In this document: piece by piece, positions 46,559 to 57,520 of the stretch
Layout of the letters: every line of letters begins with the position of its first letter
Position numbering within the stretch: the stretch's first letter is position 1
NCBI RefSeq assembly: GCF_000276665.1
Contig: NW_004955402.1
Location: 7,744,430-7,808,429, forward strand
DNA: 64,000 nt
Direction: 5' to 3'
Source: Chinchilla lanigera
Taxonomy: Eukaryota; Chordata; Mammalia; Rodentia; Chinchillidae
The notes under the pieces: generated by a model
Databases searched by the model: none
Seen by the model: only the letters and a program-made list of their open reading frames with translations
Told to the model about the DNA's origin: nothing
Translations under genes and position numbers: made by a program

Positions 46559-46711
46559 TTGAGTATTTTAGTTTTCAGAAATCATCTCTCTGTTACAGTA
46601 ATGAATTATGACACTATGTTCATTCTGAGGAAGAGATAGGCAAAGACTAGTACTGCCAACCATACATGATAAACATAAGTACTGAGGTACTCATCTCAAA
46701 TGCAAAATCCA

Positions 46712-46800
46712 GCTGGGGATTTAGCTCAGCGGCAAAGCGCCTGCCTGGCAAGCGCAAGGTCGTGAGTTCGATTCCTGGTACCAGAGGGGGGGGCGGGGAA
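46712..46800 (+). repeat. Young ID-type SINE with intact promoter boxes
   Basis: Sense ID with box A TAGCTCAGCGG (46722-46732) and box B AGTTCGATTCC (46765-46775). The tail is GGGGGGGGCGGGGAA. TCAAATGCAAAATCCA is duplicated at 46696-46711 and 46801-46816. Confidence 0.95.
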
Positions 46801-47454
46801 TCAAATGCAAAATCCAATAAGTCAGCATTAAATTAGTCCATAATTTTACACACAAAAACCGGCTTAAAGTTATGGCTCTGTCTCCACATAAAATGCGGCA
46901 AGCATTAGTCTGGACTCCTTTGTTCTAAGTTTCAGAAATCAAACTTGCATAAACTAACAAAAATGAAGAGTTCATTGGTGCGTATAACCAACCATGAAAT
47001 GGGTCAGGAAGACTTATCTCAGAGATGACTAGATCAGTGTAATCAAGTTTACAAAGCCTTCCACAAATTTCAGTATTTATTTCCTCTACCTGTTTGCTCC
47101 ATTTTCTCCTTTTTTACATGAGCCGTTGCCACCTCTCAGGGTGTATCTCCGTAGCCAGCCCTGGGCTTGGATCCCTAACCTCGCAAGCCAAGAGGAAAGA
47201 GAATCTGCCGCCTGGACTGGATTTGAAAACTCCGGGTGGGGACTGGGCCCTGCCTTTGAGCCCTCACTGAGCCACGAGTGCACCTGCTGGGGAGCGGCGG
47301 GTTTGCCCACACCGTCACAATGCCCACTCGGCTGTGTGGTCAGCCAGGCATGTGTGGAGCACAGGTCTGACAGACAGAGCTGAGAGCCTCTCTACCCACA
47401 CTGCTGACACGGGTTCTTGATGTCATCTGAAGCCCCGATCAACATTTTTAAAAA

Positions 47455-47538
47455 ATGTTGTGTGCTGGGGATCCAGCCCAGGGCTTCCCACATGCTAGGC
47501 AAGCTGTCTTCCACTAATCCATTACACCCCAGCCCCAC
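47455..47538 (-). repeat. Old ID-type SINE
   Basis: The minus strand reads GGGGCTGGGGTGTAATGGAT and TGTGGGAAGCCCTGGGCTGG. Confidence 0.78.
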
Positions 47539-48414
47539 TGGAAGACTTTTACAAAAAGGCCTCCCGCTTCATTTCCTCCTGTGATTTGGGAGAATATCTC
47601 TTAGTCATCTTAATATCTTCAACTTTATCTTCTTCTAAGGGTCATGGTTTAGACCTTAATACTTTTACTATTTTGAAAATTTTTACATATTCTAATTTAT
47701 GTTTTTTATTGCCATTTAAAATTGAGTAACAGGGAACAGTAGTATGAAAAGGGAGACAAGTAGAAAGTAGATTTCTTTTTTCCTTTTGCACCCCACAAAA
47801 TATTGTGCTTAGATCCAGTAGTCCTAGAGCTACAAGCTAGCCTCTGGGGAGGTGACGGGCTACCTTTGAAAGACTAAACACAGTCCGTACCCTTCCTTGG
47901 AGAGCAGATACTCACAGGAGAGGGAAGGACCTCAGAGATTTCTGCCCCTGTTTGAGAGTTTTGGCCCTTTCCTTGGCGTTCCTTGCAGAGAACCGATTCT
48001 GGTGTAGAGGGGAAGGGAATTTAATCAGAGAATAGATTCAGACTTTCCACTAGAAAGTTATCCTTAAAGACAGGGCAGAAGAACTGGCAGCAGAATTGTG
48101 TCCAGAACCACTCAGGCTTCAGATAAGCATATTCACAAATAAAAATCCATGTTCTTCAATTGTAAACATTTTTTGCCCTACCGGGCTTTCCTAACAAGGA
48201 AGGAGGTAGGGGATTACATCCAAGGAGAGCTATCTACAGCTGCACCTTCAACCAATCTTCGAAAAAAAATTAAGTGGAATTAAGATGTGACATTTGTCTA
48301 TGTTGTTAATCTAAACAGACATGAACTAAATTTTAATTTATGTATTTTTAGTGTTCACAGTTACGCAGTCAGTATAATGGAATGCTGACTCTATCTGTTC
48401 TGGCTGTTTTTTAG

Positions 48415-48465
48415 AGACAAGTTATATATATGAAGAAGAAAAAGAAGAGAAAAAGAGACTCAAAG
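48415..48465 (+). other. Exon-like 51-bp segment, unknown
   Basis: Bounded by acceptor GGCTGTTTTTTAG (ends 48414) and donor GTAAGA (48466). Length is a multiple of three. One frame encodes TSYIYEEEKEEKKRLK, a charged stretch, and joins in phase to the open frame of the segment at 42257-42293. A purine-rich chance exon is quite possible. Confidence 0.25.
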
Positions 48466-50800
48466 GTAAGAAGTAACCAGATATTTTAATGTACTAAGCT
48501 GGAAACAAAAATGATGCCTTCTATGTACATAGAGCAGAACATATTTCTTTTACAAGAGGAGAGTCCCAAAAACCTTTGGAAAATGTGATTTTTATTTAGA
48601 GAAAGAAACGAGAAGTTTTTATAGAAGGGATCTGCAATCAAAGCATTGCATCCCAAAGTGTAAGATTTTGTTTTGTTTTAAACCTGAGACCTTAAACCCT
48701 TCTCTGGCTTAACTGTTCTTAGGAATAGTGGGTGTCAGGGACTGCTGTGTAGCCCGCTAGGAGGATCAATAGGAGACGCAGTGCCCGAGAAGACTGAGGC
48801 TTCCCTCTCCCTCCCCAAGGGTGATTGATGAGTGAATACGCTGTGGAATCACTATGTTAACTTTGCAGATTCTTCTAATTGGATCTTTAAAGGTAGCTCT
48901 TAAACAAATGGCCCCTTAGGGGGGAAAAAAGAATGAACACTGTAGATTATAATTGTTTATGATAATCATCTAGCAGTTTCACTGCTCAAAACACTGAGGA
49001 ATTAGATAACTCATTTTCCTGAATTGTTACAGTACAGCCTTCCAATTGGGGAGATGCACAGAGCAACATACCTCTCAGAGACACCCCCCAATCCATTCAC
49101 ACCTCTCCTCTGTCGCTAAAATGTGTTAAATTTAATCTCTTACAGGTGTTAGGTACATAAGTGTCTAAGATATTATTCTCAGTCCTTTTCTGTAGTTTTA
49201 AAAATTTCAAGCTATAAGGGAAGATGCCCAAGGGAACTCACTGTATAATAGAATTAGTATTTTGTTAGGCAAATAATTACTCTTAATTTAAGAGTTTTAG
49301 TCCAGGCCCCCCAAGAGGCAGACACCATGATGAGATTAATTGTGCAGGGATTTCATGGGCAGATAGAGCAGGCCACCATGCAAGTCAGTCTGAACAACTT
49401 CATTGTAAGGAAATCTGGTCTCTTGCTGAGGTGAAGGTCACAGGAAGAGGTTTGGTGACAGTCCTGGACAGTCCAGACCTGTAGGGGAGGTTGTCTCAGA
49501 ACTTCGGTTGTGGCTGCTGCTGTCTGACTCCAATAGTAAGAGTGACCCAAGTTAGACAGCAAAAGGCCACCCAGTCAATCCGATGAGAAGCTCTCAGCAG
49601 GGAGAAATGTTTTGCCTTCAGCCACATAGTGTTTGGTGGTGGTTATGCAGCCTGAGACGGTGGATGTCCAGAATCAAGGTGAGCTGGCCAGGAGTGCTTG
49701 CTGTCTTTGTCGGGAGAAACATTTTCCTAGTGTACTTCTCTCTCAACAAGGGTTGTCCTTTTGAGATTTCTGGCTTGTCGTGGAGGTCTGTTTCAGCATC
49801 TTGCCTTGAGCCCATGGCCTATATTTTGGCCTCTTCATGGTTATTAAGAGTCACGGCCTTAATTTATCGAAACAGATTCTCGTGTTCCCGCTGCATGTCA
49901 GCTAAAACTTCAGCAGCCTTGCATTTGCTTCCCTTCCTTATTTTGGCCTTGGGAGATTATCTCCCTTGCCTTCTTGCGGTCTCTGGGATTCATTTATGTG
50001 CACGTGATTATTTTGATGTCCGCGTTTGTCAGAGCTTCTTCAGGTGGCCTAGTCTGCCGCATTGTTGTGTGTACAGTCCCATCTACTACTTTGGGGTCCT
50101 TCCTACAGTTGGTGTTTTAAATTTTCTCATAAGTCACTTACTGGACCTATCTGGGGTTCGGTTGGGGAACTTTTAACCTTGCCATGGAGGAGGTGCATTG
50201 TAGTGGTGGGAGGAGTGGATTGACGTGGTGGGTACCGTGGCTTCGTCCTAGCTTTTGATCACTAAGACCTGGTAGGCAAGGCGTATGTGTAGAGGATTGT
50301 GTGTAGTGAAGCTTGCGCTAAATGAGTAGATGTGTTTTCGAAGAGCACAGATGAGATTACCTAGTAAGCACGATCCTAACATGGTGGTGGGCAAATTAAA
50401 TAACTTCAGAATCCACTAGGATCTAGAAGACTGTGTTCTTTTAGTGAGTCTTACAGTGAACATTTTTGTAAAATAAATAGGATTTCCCTAATTTGTAGAT
50501 TTTGGACTATATATTTATATAAATTATACATTTACATAAAATTATATATATTATATATAAATTCTATAATTTTTTAAATGCTCACATGAGTGGACTTGAA
50601 ATTTTTCAACAACAATATGAAGGAGGCAGAGTGTTGACAGAAGAAATCCCAGCATTTTATTTTGAATACTGAGTCCTTGAGATAGTCCTTAGCCCAGAAA
50701 CGGCTTCTTCCTTATTGGGGTGAAACAAGTGTGGGTTCTTGGAATCAGCTACAGTGGTGGACAGAGGGGAAAAGCTGCGTTGTCACAGGCAGTTGAAATT
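48466..50800. other. Intergenic stretch with a 197-codon chance-like frame
   Basis: No recognised repeat or gene. The longest frame, + strand 49583-50176, has no domain I recognise and unusual Cys/Trp/Ser content. Its minus strand reads as broken, charged, protein-like text (PRDRKKAREI, GQNKEGKQMQ) interrupted by stops, hinting at an old antisense pseudogene that I cannot name. An AT-rich tract lies at 50505-50580. Confidence 0.4.
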
Positions 50801-50802
50801 AT

Positions 50803-50925
50803 GGGGCAGTGGTACACACCTGAAATCCCAGCACTCTGGGAGGCTGAGACAGGAGGACTGTAAATTTGAGTCCAGCCCAGGCAATTTAGTGACTTAGACC
50901 CTGTCTAAAAAAAAAGATAAGAGAA
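50803..50925 (+). repeat. B1-type SINE, older form
   Basis: Sense B1-like (GGGGCAGTGGTACACACCTG ... TTAGACCCTGTCTAAAAAAA) with no duplicated middle block. Confidence 0.88.
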
Positions 50926-51994
50926 ATCTGTGCAGAACCAGAGCAGGGACGCTGCTCTCACCTGCTGTGTCTGCAGTATTTTTGTCACGTGCACCTTAGG
51001 AGGGAGGTGCTGGTGACCAACACAGGGATGGCTGCATTGTGTTCTTGCCACAGGGTCTGTGTATGTTGTATGTATTTTTCATTATATTCTTATGTTCTTT
51101 GTGATATACCCCAGTAGGTGCATTCAGTCATGCTCAACATTGTTTTTAGCTGTGTTTTTAAGATGCTGAATGAATGAACAACTCAAATATTCCTGAGTGT
51201 TCTCATATCGTGTAAGAGATATACCTCAGTGAGACTGACCTACGCAGCTGCTGTTTGGGTTCTCGGGGTGCATAGAGTACGGCTCCGTCCAGGGCAGAGT
51301 CTGCATTCGCCCTCTTTCTCTCCAGGTGTGCACGGTGATCTTACCTGGATCACCAGTATGAGTTCAAGCGCCTTACCAGGGACTGGCACGCAGAGCTCCT
51401 GTGCACATGTTTAAAGTCTATGGAGCGCTGCCCCCCGAACTCCACATGAGGAAAGAGTGGCTGCTTGCCTGAAATGCCCACCTACTTGCAAGAAGCAAAA
51501 CGTGAGCCTGCTTCTGATTGCCTGAGCTTGAAAGATGTCTAAATAGTTGCTCTTCTTTTCCTCCTTCTGCTATAAACTCTGATTTCCTCTTTGCTCTCCT
51601 TTGCTATCCTTGTGGATAGACCTCAAGCAAGGTATGGAAACGAGGGCCTTTTGCCTAGGAAGGGAGGGACAGAGGTAGCTTCTCTGTCTCTGTCCTTCCT
51701 GGAAATTTACCAGCAGTGAAAACCCGGAAGTGGCCTTGGGGCTTCCTGTCTAAGCAAGAAGATCTTCCCTGCCAGAGGAGTAGCTGACTCTTCCCTTCCT
51801 GGACAACATAGTTTGTGGTGAAGTTGCTCCCTGGAACGAGCCAGTGCCCCGGGATAGGAAAAGTGCAGAGCCAGAAGCTGGTTGCCTTCATGAAATGACA
51901 GTTGTTACAGTAATTCTCATCTTTTGAAGAAGAATGTTGATTGCTTTTGCTTCTTTTTAATATTTAGCTGCCTCAAACTCTTACTGCTTTCTCT

Positions 51995-52150
51995 TTTCTT
52001 TCCTTCTCCTTTTTTTCTTTTCTTTTCTTTCTTTTTTTTTTTGAGGTAGAATCTTGCTATGTAGCCTAGGCTGAGCTTGAACTTGTGATCCTCCTACCTC
52101 AGCCTCTTGAGTGCTGGGATTATGTGCATGCACCACTATTCCCAACTATG
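51995..52150 (-). repeat. B1-type SINE, older form
   Basis: Antisense B1 preceded by a T/C-rich tract (51980-52042), with GAGGTAGAATCTTGCTATGT and GAGTGCTGGGATTATGTGCA. Confidence 0.88.
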
Positions 52151-52612
52151 GCTTTCTATTTTAAGATCAGTGTAAGCTAGAAAGACCTGGGGTCAGTGGA
52201 TAAATTTAGATAAATCTTAAAGGATTTTACTTAACCTTATATAGGAAAGAAATATAATGAGTCAAACAGCCGTATATCAGCCCTCATTGCTTCAACTGCA
52301 TAAAAGATACAAGGTTCCCATCCTTTTGTGTTTGATGTAGCTGGGATTAAAATTTTCTTAATGTTTCCTTCAAGCACTTGTATTAATAATATTACATAAA
52401 TAAGTGTATGCATCCATATAATTAAGGCCCAGTAGGACTGAAAGTGTAAAAATGAAATGCTTTTTAGCTTACTGAGTTAATATCTGCTCATATGGAGCCC
52501 CAATCTGTCGCTACCTGTTAAGGAACTCTTCTGCAAAAGCTAGAAAGTGGAAATGACATAATATTATACTTGATGACCAAAGAGAAAATGATTATTATGT
52601 GTTTTAAATTGT

Positions 52613-52735
52613 GTCTAGGGGTGTAGCTCAGTGGTGGAGCATGTGCTTAGCATGTGGGAGGCCCTGGGTTCAACCTCTGCACTAAAACCAACCAACCAAC
52701 CAACCAACCAACCAACCAACCAACCAACCAACCAA
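52613..52735 (+). repeat. ID-type SINE with a long (CCAA)n tail
   Basis: Sense older ID (GGGGTGTAGCTCAGTGGTGG, AGGCCCTGGGTTCAACCTCT) followed by about a dozen CCAA units (52688-52734), a tail-derived microsatellite. Confidence 0.93.
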
Positions 52736-54744
52736 GCGTTTGACTCTTTAGCTTCCTAATGCTGAGCGCTGGTCACTGTCTCGCTCTCACACTAGCTGAC
52801 TCGCAGACCTGGGTCTGTTAGTATTTTCCACACAAAGTCTGGAGTGCACATGGTCTCAGCCATTCTTGCTGCTATACCCAAACACCTTAGTTGAGGCCAT
52901 TTATAATTAACAGAATTTATTTCCTGACTTTGTTTTTTCTGATTCATGGAGGGTGGAGGTGCTTATATTCAGTATTGGCCACAAGAACTCTTCTGCTCTT
53001 TGCTGCTCGCTGCTTCTGCCTGCCGTGTCCTGAGCTGTTTCTTCTCTGCCATTCCATCCTGCTTTGGAGCCAACACCTAGTATTTATATACCTTAAAGAT
53101 AACCAACAACATTTCTACAAAAAACAAACAAAAACAAATGAAGTAATGTGGATTCTTTGCAGCCTTTCTCAGAAAGGGGTGAAGTCTTTTCTCTTCCCTT
53201 TTAATCTGAGCTGCTTTGTGTCTTCCTGGGACCCAGAGAAGACAGGGGAACTGATCTATGACTTCCCGGCCGTGTCTCAGCTCCAGAGGTTGGTAGTTCC
53301 TGCCCCCTCCCCCTTGGGGTGTTCTTCCACCAGGCTTAGATATGGAGCCATCCTGCCCCACAGCCTGGTGGAAGAGAGCGGAGGCACTTTAGTCAACAAC
53401 TCTAGCTACCCACAAGGCAGATGGGTGAGTTCGGTTGAACTGGGAGAGGATTATAGCAACATGAGTGACCTCATAGGAGAAAATCCGCAGAAGTGCAAGC
53501 AGTTTCCCTTTTATGTCTATCCACTGGAGGAAAAAAAAGAAAAAGAAAAGGAAACTGGATGACACAGGGCAGAGATGGATGATTGCAGGATCAGTGTTCT
53601 ATAGGAGCAAAGAGGCCCTGGCTCATATAGTCAAGAGAGGAAGGCGCTAGGACATGGGGGATCTTCTCTACGAGAGGAGAGACAGTGACACACATGGTAT
53701 TCTTGAGGATGAAAGGAATAGCTGGGGGAGAGTGGCTGGAAATTCTCTTCTGATCACTTTCCTTGGTGCGAGGTGATGAAGGTGGTTTGCAGTCGTAGAG
53801 ATGGAGGCTGAAGCAGAAGGCCTTGGGAGAGTGGGAAAGTGCTTCTGCAGGGTGACAGGACCTCCTCAGGGGTCCCTGGAGGTGAGTGTTTTCACACGTA
53901 ACTGAGACCTGTCAGCTGTGTGCTTTTCAGCCATATACAGGTGTTCATGCACAGACACAGCAAAGCTGGAAAGCTGGGTTTAATCATGGCTGGAACTTTA
54001 GTGTATGACTCAGTTAGGGAGGTCAAGATCATTGAGCACGTACATTCCCGGGAGCAGATAGAGAGATGGCACGTGGAATGCGTACAGCCCCAAAGTGAGG
54101 TGTGATGACACAGGGAGGGCTTGGAAAGGGGGTATGATGGGCAGATGGAACACAACCTTGTGAGGAAAGGCGCCAGTGGTGTTCTAGTTTAGCACCTTAT
54201 ACTAGTCAACATTGCGGTCTTGGGGAAATACGTAAATTTATTGTTGGAGTAGAATAAACTCTCAGACTCTAACATTCTGTTGGTGGAGGATTCCATAGTT
54301 TATTGTTCTATGACTGTGCACAAAAGAAGCACATAACAGACTGCAGGGGAACACATTGTAAAGAGACGCTGGCAAACCTCTGCTAAGGTTTATCGTCACA
54401 GCTAGAGGTTAATTACACTAGTCATTTCCCCCGTTTGTTGCAGTATTTTTGGATGACTGCTGAACAGCCTCTACTCTTTCTAGGGAAAATGTTGAGAGGT
54501 AGAATGAGATATATCTGGGTGAGAGGACAAGACTGCTTGTTGGAAGGAGGGGTGCGGTGTTTCTGCCCCGGCTCTAACTCTCTTCTGTTTTATATACATC
54601 ATAGTTACTGTGTTCACTGTGACTTGTTAAAAGTTCAGAGAGACTTTGTAAGTGCTTCTCCTGAATATTTGACTAAACCAAAGCTGGAGACAGAAGTCCT
54701 AGAAGTTTCCTCTTAACTAACTCTTCCCATTTTTTAAATCTTGT
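52736..54744. other. Intergenic stretch with a 223-codon frame, no gene recognised
   Basis: Near 52860-52960, CATTCTTGCTGCTATACCCA and CAGAATTTATTTCCTGACTT match an old dispersed mammalian repeat. The + frame 52891-53562 starts in that repeat, has no recognised domain and ends in a low-complexity Glu/Lys run, so I do not call it a gene. Confidence 0.45.
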
Positions 54745-54905
54745 CTTCTTTCTTTTTTTTTTTTTTCTTTTTGAAACAGGGTCCCATTCTGTAATTCAGG
54801 CTGGTCTTAAACTCATTGTGTAGCTCAGAGTAGCCTTAAACTCATGGCAGTCCTCTGCCTCAGCCTACTGAGTGCTGGGATTACAGGCATGCGCCACCGC
54901 ACAGC
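54745..54905 (-). repeat. B1-type SINE
   Basis: Antisense B1 with poly(T), CCCATTCTGTAATTCAGGCT and GGCATGCGCCACCGCACAGC. Confidence 0.92.
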
Positions 54906-54959
54906 CTCAAACTTAATCTCTTTCTTACCTTGACCCTCCTACAATGTGTTCACCATATG

Positions 54960-55270
54960 CAGCCAGGAGCGAATTTCTAAGAAGAAAATCAGGTCAGTTT
55001 AGTCCTTGGTTGGAAGTCCTCCATTGACTTCTCATTAGATTGAGAATAAAATCCAGACTTCTTGTAGTTGCTTTTAAGATCTTACAGGAACTGGCCCATA
55101 CTTCTCTCTCAGATCTGTCCTGGGCCAATTTCTACTTCGTTCATTGTGGCCCACACACACTGCTTTTTTCCATTCCAAACACATGTGGAGTTCTTTATTA
55201 CCTCAGGACTTGGTGCCAGTGGGATCCCGTACTTGGAAAATTCAAATCCCTGCAGGCTGATTAATCACGA
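54960..55270 (+). repeat. L2-like LINE remnant
   Basis: AAGTCCTCCATTGACTTCTC, GAATAAAATCCAGACTTCTT, TTACAGGAACTGGCCCATAC and CTTTTTTCCATTCCAAACAC follow the L2 3' region in order. Confidence 0.6.
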
Positions 55271-55432
55271 TGTGAACTTTTGTTGTTTATCTTTTAGGAT
55301 TCTGTCTCCCCTTGACAGAACTGTGTGAGAGGGACTTCTGCAGCTGGTTTGTTGTTGAAGCCTCTGTGCCTAGGAGTGCTCAGCGGCCAGTGTGGAATGG
55401 AGAACAAAAGGGCCTCAGAAGTAGGTGGAGGC

Positions 55433-55612
55433 CAGGTATGGTGGCACACGCCTGTGACTTCAGGTGCTTAGGAGGCTGAGGCAGTAGGATCACAAATTTG
55501 AGGCTGGTCTGGGTGATATAGACCCAGTCTGAAAATAAAATTAAAAAGTGTTGGGGATGTAGTTCAGTGGTAGAGTGCTTGTCTATCATGCCCAAGGCCC
55601 TTACTACAAAGA
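55433..55612 (+). repeat. Dimeric B1+ID SINE
   Basis: B1 half (GCCAGGTATGGTGGCACACG ... TATAGACCCAGTCTGAAAAT) followed by an ID half (GTTGGGGATGTAGTTCAGTG, ATGCCCAAGGCCC) and a (GGAA)n-rich tail continuing to about 55675. Confidence 0.88.
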
Positions 55613-56139
55613 AAGGAAGGAAGGAAGGAAGAAAAGAAAAAAGAAAGAAAGGAAGTTAAAGAAAGGAAGGAAGTGGGATCTGAAATACAGGTAGCTTAAC
55701 TTGGATGAGTGGAGGAGGCTTGGGGCTAGGTGACTCTGTTCTCAAACACTGACCAGGTTTTCTGTCCCATGACCATGAAAGCTTGAACTTCTTCAGGTCT
55801 TGGAAAATGTGTGGTCTTCAGGATTCCTCACTTAAAATGGAAATGGCCCTGTGAATTTACTTCCTAAGTGCATACTAACTAAAGTTTTGGCTCTTGGTTC
55901 CACCCGGGAAGAAGTAAGATACAAGACATATAAGCAGCAATACCAGGAGTGAGGGAGTAAAAATAGAACCAAAGGATAAAGGGGGTCCAGAGAGGGAAAA
56001 TCCCAAAAAAGGGACATTCTTGTGGGGAGAAAATCATACGAGTTTTATTGAGAGTGGGAGCATTTTTCCTGTTCTATAAGACAGAGGCACTATGGGCAAC
56101 TGAAAATGTATCTTTCAAAGTGGTAGAAAGGTCTTGATT

Positions 56140-56306
56140 TTTTCTTTTTTTTTTGTGTGTGTGTGTTTTTGAGGCAGGGTCTTGCTATGCAGTTCAGGCT
56201 GGCCTTGAGCTCACTTTGTAGCCCAGGCTGGTCTCAAACTCACAATGATCCTCTTGCCTCAGCCTCCTGAGTGCTGGGATTACAGGTGTGCGCCCCCAGG
56301 CCTGGC
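56140..56306 (-). repeat. B1-type SINE, complete
   Basis: Antisense B1. AAGGTCTTGATT lies at both ends (about 56127 and 56307), a target-site duplication. Confidence 0.94.
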
Positions 56307-56329
56307 AAGGTCTTGATTGTTTTTAAAGC

Positions 56330-56436
56330 AAATTTATTTATTTATTTATTTATTTATTTACCAGTGTTGGGGATGAAACCCAGGCCCTTGCACATGTGAG
56401 GCAAATGCTTTACCACCAAGAAACATCCCCAGCATT
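56330..56436 (-). repeat. Old ID-type SINE with (TTTA)n tail
   Basis: A tail of TTTA repeats (56330-56360) is followed by an antisense ID body (TTGGGGATGAAACCCAGGCC). TTAAAGCAAAT flanks both ends. Confidence 0.85.
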
Positions 56437-57185
56437 AAAGCAAATGCTTGATACTTCTTGGTTACAAATAAGTAAGGGGCAAAAGGAAAGCTATGTCTGG
56501 TCAGGAAAAACAAACAAGCACCCATTACATAAGACAATGTATGCCGCTCAGTGAGGGCATTTCAGGGAAAGATTTGGTGTCTTATAACATTGCGGTTACT
56601 ATGGTGACAATGCATTTTTAATGGCCCCATTAAATGCTAGTATAACTACTTGTAACTAAGGAGTGCTGACTAGTCACAGCTGCATTGTTTGGTGGCTACA
56701 TGGCTTTTCTCCAGGATGGTTTTTAAATGACATCAAAATAAAAGTGTCATAAAACACGACATCACTGATGTGCACATGCTATGCACATTTAGAGATGGAA
56801 AGTGCCTTCGACAACATTAATTCTGCCCATTTCATTGCACACAGGCATGAGTAAAATCTGTTCATGTGCATACTTTACAGATGGAGCTCTGGAGACCAAG
56901 GCCAAGTACTTTTACCAGCTCACTTAGCTAGAGACAGAATTAGGATAAGATCTGAGGTTTCCTGACCCCTAAATTGGTTTCTTTCTACCATTGCATACTG
57001 ACTTCCTCAACAAAACACGACACTGCATGCGTTTTCCATTCTTTGCATGCATCAAGATTGGTAAGCAGCTGCAATGGATTTATAATCATTGAGCTTATGA
57101 AGTGGCTAGGACCCAGAGCAGTAGTAGTAAATGAATAAAATATTTGATAGGCATCCATAGATGAAATTTACATTCTTATTTTATT
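56437..57185. other. Intergenic stretch with a MIR-like remnant
   Basis: Around 56860-56960, TTTACAGATGGAGCTCTGGA and ACCAAGGCCAAGTACTTTTA suggest MIR. Otherwise nothing was recognised. Confidence 0.45.
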
Positions 57186-57189
57186 TTAA

Positions 57190-57520
57190 AGAGAATAAAA
57201 AAATAACAACATAGACAAAAACAAAACAACCAAAAACAATAAAAATGATACAGAGTTTCAAAAAAGAATGATATGAATTAACAGTGGTTGTTATGTTACA
57301 TATTGTTATCTTCAATGAAGTTGCTCAGATTACCAGATGTAAGAATGCAAGATTGACCAAACCATTAAAGAGAATAAAAATTAATTTAAAAACATTATAA
57401 ATGATGCAGAGCTCCACTAGACAAGATGGCAGGAATTCACCAATGGTTGTTATATTATTGTTGTCTTCAAATTAGTTGTCCAGATTACCAGATATAAGTA
57501 TGCAATATTAGTCAAAAAAT
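57190..57520 (+). repeat. Two tandem units of the ~150-bp dispersed repeat
   Basis: Unit 1 (about 57190-57365) and unit 2 (about 57366-57520) share AAAGAGAATAAA, AAT-GATGCAGAG-type text, the TGTTATCTTCAATGAAGTTG / TGTTGTCTTCAAATTAGTTG block and CAGATTACCAGAT. Their reverse complement occurs at 39850 and 41750. It sits directly beside the 3' end of the large L1. Confidence 0.7.

Noticed and set aside
46262..46639. 125-codon + strand frame
   Set aside because: Falls inside the MaLR-like LTR; no protein resemblance.
46722..46775. tRNA-Ala-like sequence with boxes A and B
   Set aside because: It is the head of an ID-type SINE with a tail and target-site duplication, not a tRNA gene; the cloverleaf 3' half is missing.
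52891..53562. 223-codon open frame on the + strand, the longest in the window
   Set aside because: It begins inside an old dispersed repeat, has no recognisable domain and ends in a low-complexity Glu/Lys run. No splice or conservation evidence can be seen.
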